Positions 23,561-34,600 of a stretch of 64,000 nt of DNA are shown here, piece after piece (within the stretch, counting starts at the first letter, position 1; each line of letters opens with the position of its first letter). Position numbers and translations under genes: made by a program. The DNA comes from Dromiciops gliroides. Lineage: Eukaryota > Chordata > Mammalia > Microbiotheria > Microbiotheriidae. The stretch lies in the NCBI RefSeq assembly GCF_019393635.1, contig NC_057862.1, positions 675,296,314 through 675,360,313 on the forward strand. The letters are read 5' to 3'. The notes beneath the pieces are model-generated. The model saw nothing but the letters and a program-made list of their open reading frames with translations, had not been told where the DNA came from and did no database searches.

Positions 23561-23564
23561 AGAA

Positions 23565-23745
23565 TCAGCATGGAGTAGTGGGCAGAGTGCTGGAGTTGGA
23601 GTCAGGAAGACCTGGGTTGAAATCCCACCTCCTGCATCTACTGTCTCTGTGATGCTGAGTAAATTACTCCATAGTCCTCATCCATGAAATGTAGGAGGAA
23701 GGCCCCTAAGATTGTTTCTAGCTCTTCATCCATGACCCAATGGTT
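23565..23745 (+). repeat. MIR
   Basis: AGTGCTGGAGTTGGAGTCAGG and CCTCATCCATGAAATGTAGG in order. Confidence 0.7.
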
Positions 23746-23846
23746 TCACCTTTTCCCACCCTCTGCCTCCAACTTGAGGTTCCCGAGGAAACAACTCTTC
23801 CACGTGGTTGCTACTTTCTGAAGGGTCTTACTATCTAATCTAGCCA

Positions 23847-24250
23847 GTCAGTCAGTCAGTCAGTCAGTTAATAAACATTTATTATTGGATTCCTATATGC
23901 CAGGCACTGCCCTAAGGGCTAGGGACACAAAGAGAGGGAAAAGACAGTTCTGAAGACAATAAATATGTACGAACAAGCTATAGACAGGATAACTGGGAAA
24001 TGACTAATAGATGGAAGGAACCAGAATGAAGAGGGGCTGGGAAAGGCTTCCTGTAGAAGATGGAATTGTAGCTGAGACTCCAAGGACATCAGGGAAGCTG
24101 GAGATGAGGAGCAAGAGCATTCTAGGCTTGGTGGACTGCCAAGGAAGTTGTGTGAAGAGAGGAGATGGAGTGTCCATGGTCTCACCGGATCCTTCTGCAC
24201 TCCCCTGTGAGGTGGTTGGGGCAGGGGTTGTTATTTCCACTGCATAGACG
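23847..24250 (+). repeat. Old unclassified repeat, preceded by (CAGT)n
   Basis: TATATGCCAGGCACTGCCC, CTTCCTGTAGAAGATGGAATTG and GAGACTCCAAGGACATC follow the order seen in the copy at 36,405. Confidence 0.5.
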
Positions 24251-24582
24251 TGGAGAAGGAGGTCCAGAGAAGTTACTCAAGGGCACAAGAGGCCAGAAAA
24301 GAGCCATGTAGCCTTTCAGCTGCCACAGCCTCAGCCTCCCTGTGCTTGGTCCTGACAGGTGTACCGCCCTTGATCTGTCCTATATTCTGCCCCCTGTTTT
24401 CTCTGTCTGCTGGGGTGACAACTCACAAATCTGACAACAAAACCTGCAGTAATCAATCAATGATAGTACAGTGGGAATCCTGTTCATGCCTCAGTTGGAC
24501 TAGGTGGCCACTTAGGTCCCTTTCAGCTTTCTAATTCTGTGATTTATTAAGCATCTACTTTGTGCCAAGGCACTGAGCTGTA

Positions 24583-24815
24583 TCGAGTGCAGGGCTTGGA
24601 GTCAGGAAGACTCATCTTCCTGTGTTCAAATCTGGCCTCAGATACTTACTAGGTGTGTGACCCTGGGCAAGTCACTTCACCCTGTTTGCTTCAGTTTCCC
24701 CATCTGTCAAATGAGCTGGAGAAGGAAATGGCCAACCACTCCAGTATCTCTGCCAAGAAAGCCCCAAATGGGGTCACAAAGAGTCAGACAGGACTGAAAC
24801 GAACTAAAACAACAT
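24583..24815 (+). repeat. SINE family B
   Basis: TGCAGGGCTTGGAGTCAGGAAG through CCCCAAATGGGGTCACAAAG to GACTGAAACGAAC. Confidence 0.88.
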
Positions 24816-24819
24816 GTTG

Positions 24820-25199
24820 TACCAGGTACTTTGGAATGAATGGGCAGGGATCTAAGGGGAAAACCATTCCAACTCGGTCCTCCTCCCCCCTCCCGCCCCC
24901 AGTTCTTTATTCCTCTTAAGGAAAAATGCATCTGAAGAGGGGTCTTCTGGAGACAATGCCCCTGCCTTTATGGAGTGACTCAGTGGAATTCTGGGAGCCA
25001 CTATGGCAATAAGCAAGAGGAGAAGTTTTGAGAGAGGGATCCCCTATCAGTGTATGGGATTTTGTCTATAGCCAGGTTGGCTGCTGTCCAGGGGTGCTGT
25101 GATGACTTCTGGGGCAGATGTTTCACACAGTTGAGGACTGAGGATAAGGATTTGATTTCTCTGCTTCCCTTTCTGCCCCAGGCCCTATCACCACTTCCC
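24820..25199. other. Non-repeat upstream flank of SIGLEC1
   Basis: No repeat or exon recognised. It is contiguous with the proximal promoter segment. An upstream non-coding exon could lie here unseen. Confidence 0.4.
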
Positions 25200-25587
25200 T
25201 CCTGCCCAGGAAAGTGAGTGACTAGGGAAAGGACCCTTGAGAAAGAAGTGTAGGTCCAAAGGAGACATGAGGAGGGATGAGAAGGGATCTGAGGCCACCC
25301 CAGGGCAAAGGCTTCACTGAGCTGGATCTTCCTTCACTCCCTCTCTCTGGGGCAGGATCTGCAGGGTCTTAGTAGAATCTCTGCCTACTGGCTCCATCAG
25401 GCTGCCAATGGAAGATGATGGCGGGGGAGGTGGTGACCTTCATATTAACAACCCACCTTTCTAAATTGCTTTCAGGTTGACAAATCACTTTCTTCCACAA
25501 CACCCTCAAGGCAAGAGGCAGTGACCCCCCTCCTGAACGGCCTGCCCTTCCTGCTCTCTCCTTCCTGGAGCCCTGCTGGACCTGGCC
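25200..25587 (+). promoter_or_regulatory. Putative SIGLEC1 promoter-proximal region
   Basis: Non-repeat sequence directly upstream of the start codon with no evident TATA box. It holds two copies of the IRF core GAAAGTGA: one on the + strand at 25,210-25,217 and one on the - strand at 25,485-25,492. The latter is embedded in GGAAGAAAGTGAT, an ETS-like GGAA next to an IRF core. SIGLEC1 is known to be induced by type I interferon in monocytes, so such sites are plausible. That these ones act is inference. Confidence 0.4.
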
Positions 25588-25633
25588 ATGGTTTTGACCT
25601 GGCTGCTTTTCCTTGGGTCTGCCTTCCCCCTAG
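25588..25633 (+). CDS. SIGLEC1: SIGLEC1 exon 1: signal peptide
   Basis: The ATG sits in a good context (GCCATGG) and opens a hydrophobic leader, [15 protein letters not shown], ending one base into codon 16. The donor is CTAG|GTATGC. Joined to exon 2 it reads ...[10 protein letters not shown], so signal cleavage probably falls after Ala18. That would put the conserved Trp at mature position 2, as in mouse sialoadhesin. The 5' UTR extent and any upstream non-coding exon are not visible. Confidence 0.88.
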
Positions 25634-28600
25634 GTATGCCTAAACCAGAGAGGGCCACTGCCCTTCTGACCTCACTGAGCTCACACTTTTGGAGAAAGCC
25701 CAAACCTCCCCACCCCCCAATTCCCACACAAGCCTGTATGGATCTTGGATTTTGCGAAGTGCTTTCCAATCCCACACCTCCTTTGGTCCTTGACCTCATG
25801 GAGGTTACATGTGAATGGGAGACCAAGAAGCATGTGCCCGGGGAGGGGGATGACCACGAGTTATACATTTTCTTTTCCCTATGTCTCTCCTTTGGTGGGA
25901 GGGAAATCTCCCCGTTTCTAGAATTAGAGAGCCCTATTTCCTCAGACTGGTGTAAGTAAAGGAGGGAGACAGGTGTCCCAAGTCTCCCGGCACTTTCCCT
26001 GAAGACAGCTGGTGGGCCCTCTGCTTTGTTTGACTTCCCCAGAGAGGGAGGGGCAGCTAGGTGGTGCAGTGGATAGAGCACCGGCCCTGGATTCAGGAGT
26101 ACCTGAGTTCAAATCCGACCTCAGACACTTAACACTTACTAGCTGTGTGACCCTGGGCAAGTCACTTAACCCCAATTGCTTCACTAAAAACAAAAACGAA
26201 ATGCAGAGAGGGGAAGAAAGGATCAGACTGATTGATTCTCCCTCCTCTCCCTTATCTCTATCATTAGGCCTGGCGTCCTGGGTGGTGACCAGCCCTGAAA
26301 ATGTTCAGGGTGTCAGTGGCTCCTGCCTGGTCATCCCCTGCACCTTTAACTTCCCTAGTAATGTGAAAGCAAACCAAGGCATCACTGCTATCTGGTACCG
26401 TGACTACGCAAGTGCTGACAAAAAGGTGGTGGTAAGCCATTCCAAAGACCCAGGGCAGGTGGACAGGATCTTCCAGGGCCGGGCTGTATTGTTGGGAATC
26501 CCTGGGAACAAGACCTGCAATCTGCTCTTGCGGAATCTCAGCCCTGAAGACAATGGGGACTATACCTTTCGATTTGAGATCATTGGGGCAGACAGCTGGT
26601 CTGGCAAGAAGAGCACTGCAGTCACGGTTACTGGTGAGACTGGGAAGGGGGTGCCATCATCTATCCCATCTCTATTCCTTACCCCCCTCTCCCATCCCCT
26701 TATCCCCTATTCCCCTATTCCCCATCACAGAACCACAGAATTTCAGATTTCGAAGGAACCTCAGAGATCATCAGCTCCAAAGCTTCTTCTTCTTCTTTTT
26801 TTTTTTTGTGAGGCAATTGGGGTTAAGTGACTTGCCCAGGGTCACAAAGCTAGTACATGTCAAGGGTCTGAGGCTGGATTCGAACTCAGGTCCTCCTGAA
26901 TCCAGGGCCAGTGCTCCATCCAGTGTGCCACCTAGCTGCCCCCAGCTCCAAAGCTTCTTTTTTTTTTTTTTTTTTTTTTTTGTTTTTTTGGTTTTTTTGT
27001 GGGGCAATGGGGGTTAAGTGACTTGCCCAGGGTCACACAGCTAGTTAGTGTCAAGTGTCTGAGGCCAGATTTGAACTCAGGTCCTCCTGAATCCAAGGCC
27101 AGTGCTTTACCCACTGCGCTGCCTAGCTGCCCCCTCCAAAGCTTCTTAAAATGTGGGGTTGCAACCCCATAGGACTCATGTAACTAACTGAATGTGGGGT
27201 TTGTAAAAAAATTGGGCAACAGTAAAAGATTGCGTATGCCTATTTTATATACCTGGGGTTGCATACAAATTTCTCAGGTGAAAAGGGATCATGAGTGGAA
27301 ATAGTTTAAGAAGCCCTGATCTGGGGCAGCTAGGTGGTGCAGTGGATAGAGCACTGGTCCTGGAGTCAGGAGTACCTGAGTTCAAATTCGGCCTCAGACA
27401 CTTTCTAGCTGCATGACCCTGGGCAAGTCACTTAACCGCAATTGCCGCACTAAAAAAAAAATAAATAAATAAAGAAGCCCTGATCTAATCTAACCCATTC
27501 CTGATTAAGAATTCATGCTCCAGGGGTGGCTAGGTGATGTAGTAGATAAAGCCCAGGCCCTGGATTCAGGAATACCACCGTGAGCAAGTGACTTAACCCC
27601 CATTGCCCCACCAAAAAAAAAAAAAAATTCATGCTCCACCACTCCTAGCATCTCTGATAAATCATCCAGTCCTTGTTTAAAGACCAGTACTGATAGGAGG
27701 CAGCTCTATGGCTCAGTGGAAAGAGCATTGGGCCTGGAGTCAGGAAGACCTGATTTCAAATGCTGCCTGTCCCTCACTAGCTGTGTGACCCTGGGCAAGT
27801 CATTGAACCTCTGTTGGCCTCTCTTGGCCTTAATCCACTAGAGAAGGAAATGGCCAAACACTCCAGTATCTTTGCCGAGAAAAATCCATGGACATTGGTG
27901 TGCTCTGGTCCCTGGGGTCACAAAGAGTCAGACACACCTGAGCAATAACTGATGAAGGCCTCATTAGTTATCATGACATTCCATTCCACATGTGGGTAGC
28001 TCAGAGTTTTAGGAAGCCCACACATTCCTTTGTCTTCCTCCTTTCCCTGATCCTTCATCTCTGCCCCTGCTGTCACTCTCCCCAAATCACATTTCCAAGT
28101 TAGAAGGGGCCCTAGAGGCCATGAATTCCAGACCCTACAGGGCTGAGGAGCTTTTCTCTGGCATTTTTGACAAAGTGACCACCAAGGAGAAGGAATCCAC
28201 ATGTATGAGCTGTGTGACCTTGGGCAAGTGTCTTAACTTTTCTCAGCCTCAGTTTTCTCGTCTGTAAATTGGGGATAAGAATAGCACCTACTTCCCAGGA
28301 TTGTGAGGATCAAATGAAATAACATAGGAGGAATACTTTCACATCTTTGAATCCCTATGTAAAATATGGTCATCATCTTCTTCTTCTCCTTCTCCTCCTC
28401 CTCTCCTGCTCCTTTTCTCCTCTTCCTCTCTTCCTTTTCTCCTCCTCCCCTTCTCATCTTCTTCCCCTTCTCCTCCTCCTCCCCTTCTCATCTTCCTCCC
28501 CTTCTCCTCCTCCTCCTCCCCTTCTCATCTTCCTCCCCTTCTCCTCCTCCTCCCCTTCTCATCTTCCTCCCCTTCTCCTCCTCCTCCCCTTCTCTCCTCC

Positions 28601-31600
28601 TCCTTCTCCTCTTTCTCTTCCCCCTCCCCTCTTTCTCCTCCTTTCTTCCTCCTCCTCCACCAATATAGAACACTCCACTTTTAGATGACTCTCATTGTTC
28701 GGCAGCTTATCCTCATATCTAGGTTCAATCTGCTTTCTGAAGCACATACATGTACACATGACTCCTTTGGGGTCAGGCAGAGCCCATCCAGGCCCACTTG
28801 CACATGATGCCCATCGGGTCTCTCCTGAGGCTTCTCCTGTATCCATACCCCCAGTTCCTTCAATGGCCCCTAATATGACATCATTTCCAGTCCCTTCCCC
28901 ATGCTCACCTCCCTTCTCTGGACAGGCTCCAGCTCATCAATATCCTCCTAAAAGATGCTGACCCACGTCCACCCCTGATTCCATCCTCATGACTCATCTC
29001 TTAGCCCCAGCCCTTTCTTTTCCTTCCTGTCCCTTTCCCACCCTTCCCCTTCTTTCTGGTTGGTCAGAATCCAGTTCAGAGGTTGGAGGGAGATGAGTGA
29101 GGCTTCAGAAAAGGTCTAGAACTATTGAAGAATGGGAGGTGTGGGATTTCCGGGGCGGAGCCAAGATGGTAGAAGAAAGGCAGTGAGCTCCCTAACTCAT
29201 GACAGGATCACTCCAAAAAACATCCAAATAAGGTCATAGGAAAATGCATGGAGAATGGGAGGCATGGGGGGAAGAAGGCCTCTGTATACGTTTCCTTCTA
29301 AGACCCTTATCCCGTCTTTGCTACCTCCTGAGTGGGGATTATTTTTCAGAGAGTGGGAGAGGGGGACATGTGTGTGAACCTGTCCCTACATCTTTCATCT
29401 CCACCCCAGATAACCCCAACACCCCAACCATTGCCTCCCCATCTCCTCTTCGGGAAGACACGCAAGCCATCTTCACCTGTTCCACCCCCTATGTGTGTCC
29501 TGAGGAGGGGACCCCCCTCTCGTGGCATGGCCAGGATCCTGTCCACTCCAACACAAGCCAGCTCCAGGAACTGGAGCCCACCAGCGTCATGTACCAACAA
29601 AGCCTCAGCGTTGCCTTATCCTGGCGAGACCATGGTCGGAGTCTGAGTTGCCAGTTCTCTGCTGCAAGGAAGCAGAGCCAGGAGAAGATCAGCCTTCAGG
29701 TGCAGTGTGAGTACTATCTGGTGCCTGACCTGTCAGCCTCCTGGGCAATCTGGAATTCTTGGAGCTCTCCTTCAGTGACCTGGAGCCTCTACTTCGGGGT
29801 CCCTTAGGCCTGATGCCTTAGTTTATTCCCATGCCTCCCTAGATAAATCTCTCCGGGACTGCCACCCCCTTACTGAAAAAAATATATTGTCACCTCTCAG
29901 ACTAATGTAAATTGGCAACCCAAAGCATAGTTAGGCCTTCCAAGGTTGGTGGTTTGTACCTTTCCTGTGGTGGGGCAGGTGGGGGAAGAATAAGAAGCAA
30001 TCTGCCTGGGGCAGCTAGGTGGCGCAGTGGATAGAGCACCAGCCCTGGATTCAGGAGGACCTGAGTTCAAATTCGGCCTCAGACACTTGACACTTACTAG
30101 CTGTGTGACCCTGGGCAAATCACTTAACCCACATAGCCCCACGACCCCCCCCCCCCCACCAAAGAAACAATCTGCCTACCTTTAAAAAACAGAGAAAAAA
30201 ACCTTTTCTTATTGCTGCTTAATTTGAATGAAAAAGCCACTTTGATTAACTAAAAAATCCAATTAACTAAATTTAATAAACTATTAACTAAAAAACATAA
30301 AAAAGAGGTAACTTCTGTGGATAAAGGTAAAGTAAGCCAAGTAGAGATGAGTAATTTAAACTTGATTATAAAGACTAATGAGCCCATTAGTAAATCAATG
30401 ACTGTTTTGTTTTTTTTTTTTTGAGAGAAGAGGGAGAAGACCGGGTCTCTCCCCTCAGGGGGCCCCAGTCTCCTTGTAGAGTTTTAGGTTTTCTGCCTCC
30501 CAACAGTTATTTCCTCCTAGGCATTTTGTGTATAATTTGGGAGCTGCTAGTTCAGGGGTGGGGGAAGTGCAGATTATGGCACCTGGGCGACTTACCGCCT
30601 TGTGCTTGAATAGCTTAGATGAAGAAAATGGATCAAAAGGGAATTGTATCCAATTTAGTACTTAGTTATCCTTTGACTAGGTCATTAGAAAAGCAGCTTA
30701 AAAACAAGTCAAACATAGCAGTTGTCAGAATGACTTGTTATGCCATTTAAATCAGTGACATACAATTTGAGACAAGATTTAAAGAATCTTTAACACGTAG
30801 GTATAGTTTGGTACCTTTCTCCCTGACCCTTCATTGTTGCCAATTGGTGCCAAATGTAACAGTGCTTTCCCTCCCACTTCCTTGGGACTCACCCTAACCC
30901 TTTCCTGGCATACTGAGCTGGTGTAGGAGCTGTTGGCAGTTTCTGAGAGCATTCCCCGGTATCAGTGGCTGTTCTAGACACTTGCTTATTATTCATCTGA
31001 CTACATATTTGCTGCTTTTTGAGGGTTAGTTTGCTCTTTTAAGTACCCTGTTCTTCCCTTGATGTCACTTTTCCTTAAGGCTCAACAGAAATAGAAAAAT
31101 TACACAATAATAAAACACAACAAAATGTGCCCCGCCCAACCTGCCCTCTTAAAAATCCCATGAAGAGCTTTTCCCAATCAGAAAAGGGTTTTACAGTTAC
31201 AACACTATTTTAAATAACATTTTATTGATATTTTCTATTTCTTCCATCACCATAGTCATCTTCTTCTCCCTTCCAGGGAGAAATCCCATATGACAAGTAA
31301 TATTTTTAGAGAGAGGGAGAAAAAGTCAGCACTAGGGTTTAATACATCAAGAGAGTCTGAAAGCAGGTATGATGTGTAACACTGTGGACAGTGACATTAC
31401 TGTATGATTTTTGTTTTTCCATTCTCCCCTCCACAATATAATGCTTATACTATTAAAAATGATTTAACAGGGGCCAGCTAGGTGGTGCAGTGAATGGAGC
31501 ACTGGCCCTAGAGTCAGGAGGACCTGGGTTCAAATCCGGCCTCAGACACTTAACACTTACTAGCTGTGTGACCCTGGGCAAGTCACTTAACCCCAATTGC

Positions 31601-34600
31601 CTCACCAAAAAACAAAAACAGAAACAAAACCAAAAATGATTTAACAGGCTCTTAGCACATCTAATTACTTAGCTGGATGCAGAATGCCCTGTTTTAAAAG
31701 GACTATTGTGGTGCAGTGGATAGAGCACTGGGCTTGGAATCAGGAAGACTCTTCTTCATGACTTCAAATCCTGCCTCCGACACTTGCTAGCTATGTGACC
31801 CTGGGCAAGTCACTTAACCCTGTTTGCCTCAGTTTCCTCATCTGTGAAATGAACTGGAGAAGGAAATTATAAACCACTCCAGCATCTTTCCCAAGAAAAC
31901 CCCCCAAATGGGGTCACTAAGAATCAGACATGACTGAACAACAAAATTAATTCTTTTCACAAATTTGAATCTAAATCCTACGTAAAATTTCCAAATATCT
32001 CAAATGACTTCTTCAGCAGAAGATAAAAGATTCATACATGAAACAGAGAACAAAATAAGATTACTTAGAATCAAGTACTCTTCTGTTCCATAGCAGTCTG
32101 GAAGAGGGAGATATCTGTATAGGCAGGAATCATCTGGGAAGGCTTTCTGAAGGGAGTGGGTTGGCAACTGGGCCTTATTTAAGAGCAGCCTCTTTAGTAG
32201 GAGATATTTAGGGGGATAGAGGAGAGGAGAGAGGGCACCTCAGTGGTGTTGTGGGTCGGGATACTAGTGGAGCTGGTAGGAAGGCTTGAATGACCAATTA
32301 CCTCTCCCTCCTCCAATGTTCCTACTCCTGCTGGGATAGTTGTGACTTTGTGGTACAGACCAGGGGCAGCATGGGTTAACTTTGCCCTCAGGTGGCTTGC
32401 TCTGGGACCCCACTATGGATCACTGAGCAAGAGGAGTATGATAGCAGCTTTTGGGAGCCCAGAAGTGAGGGAACACTGAGGGGACGTGGAGTAAAGGCAC
32501 AATCAGAGTCTGGTGAATCAGGGAGAGCTTTCTGTAAGAAGTGGAATTGCATAAAGAAGAGGGGCATGGATTAGTGAGGAGGAGGGATAGTGAGGTGCCC
32601 TCAGCTCTCAGATCCATGGGACCTCGCCATCTGTCCTCGTCATCTGATGAACCTTCTCCCTAGTCAGTCTCTTCTTTCTTTCCAGACGCCCCCAGAGGAG
32701 TGGAGGTCTCTCTAAGGCCCTCCAAGAAGAACATCCACGTGGGGGATTCCTTTACCCTCACCTGTCACATCAATGGGAGCTACCCAAAGCCTACTGCCTT
32801 CAGGTGGTTTAAAGATGGTGTCCTCTATGATGCCAATCAAGAGGTGCTCCAGGTGAGCAAGGTCACATGGGAGGACCATGGGCGCTACTCCTGTGAGGTG
32901 CAGAATGTGGTGGGCACCAGGGCAGCTGACCCCCTCACTGTCCCCATCTTTGGTGAGTTCCTCCAACAAGGGTTTTAGGTATCATGATGTGCGAGCCCCA
33001 CGGGATTCTGGAAAAACCTCTGCTAGGACCTGCAGCCATCTTGGGCTGACCTGGGAAATGGGAGGAGTCAGTCCCCTCTTCTGGGCCCGAGTAAACATTG
33101 GGGATCTTAGCCTCTTTCTGTATGTCAGCCTTGCCAATGAGCTCAGAACTGGCCATAGGCTGGGAGGTTGTGGGGACTCCAGCTGGTGCTGCTACCTGGT
33201 GATCTGGGAGGTGCTCATGGGTGACATTTGGATCAAGGGGTCCAGACTATGTGGTGGCGTTAGGGTTAGGTTTTAATTCAGTTTAACAAACAGCGATTCT
33301 TTGCACTGTCTAGATGACAGGGGGAAATGTAGTGGGCTTAGGACTGACTTTGAACTCAGGTTAGACCTGCTTTGGTCACTTACTAGGAAGACTTCCTGAA
33401 GGCAGCAACTGTTCCCTTTGCCTCTTAGCATTTTTGACACTTTAGCAGGGTAATTGGCCTAGAATAGGAGCTTCATAAATTACTGGGGCACCTAGGTGGC
33501 TGGATGGATAGAGCCCCAGGCCTGGATTTAGGAAGACCTGAGTTCAAATCTGGCCCCAGACACTTAGTACCTGAGTGACCGTGAGCAAATCGCTTAACCC
33601 TGTTTGCCTCAGTTTCCCCATCTGTAAAATGAGCCGGAAAAGGAAATGACAAACTATTTCAGCATCTTTTCCTACAAAACTCCAGATGAGGCCACAGAGA
33701 GTCTGACACAACTGAAAAATGACTGAGGGACAACAAAGTAGTTGTCAGGTTATATTAAAATTAAAGCTCTTTGAGAATATGTCCTGACACACTTGATTAA
33801 ATTCTGGTGAAGTTGGGTTGATTTCCATGTGACCCTAGAAAATTGGGACAACAGAAGATCCTTGGCGAGGGGGTGGGGTCAGGCCAAGAGGTTTGACCTT
33901 GGCAGAGGATAGAACTGGGTCTGTCAGAGGTACAAATTAGGGGTGGAGAAATGGCTGCTGGGGCTGGAGTCCTCACACATTCTCAGTGGGATGAGGGAGC
34001 TCTAGGCCCCCAAGATATTGCCTGGCCTCTCCCCTCCCTCATCCTGCACTGCCTGTCTCTTAGATCCACTGATCCGAGTGCACCCACCCGGGATCATCCA
34101 GGAAGGGCAGGCAGTGGCTCTCACCTGCACTCTGCCTGGGGGGGACCAGCAGAACATCTCCTACAGCTGGTTCAAGAACAACATGTGGATGGAGGACTTG
34201 GCTGCCGAGACCCTCACATATGCCCGAGTCAGCAGTGCCAACACCGGCTTCTACTTCTGTAAGGTGCAGAATTCAAAGGGCGTCAAGGCCTCCCCGCCTG
34301 TTAACCTGGAGGTCACCTGTGAGTTGCCCTCATCCTGGGCAGGGGTTTGGGACTGGAAGGGTTCAGGCGGGCCCTTTGGCAGCTAAGGGCTGTGATGTGA
34401 TCCACTCCATCTTTGTGGCAGCAGAAGCGACAGCAGCTGCACCACGTTGTAGAGACAGCCCCAGGCTTGGTATGAGGAAGATCAGGTCCTGTCCTGTCTC
34501 TTCCACAGAGTAGCTGCTTCACCTTGGGAGTCACTTCTCTCAGGGTATGAGTTTCTTCATTTGCTAAACAAGAGGGATTTACTCTCTGTAAGCTCCTTCA

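Noticed and set aside
1..25500. HSPA12B exons, expected on the - strand upstream by human synteny
   Set aside because: No HSP70-like motif or spliced exon series was seen on either strand.
25506..26081. 191-codon open frame on the - strand over exon 1
   Set aside because: No recognisable motif, and it overlaps the SIGLEC1 leader and part of a SINE; likely chance.
28347..28688. Ser/Pro/Leu-rich proteins
   Set aside because: Translations of a C/T tract.
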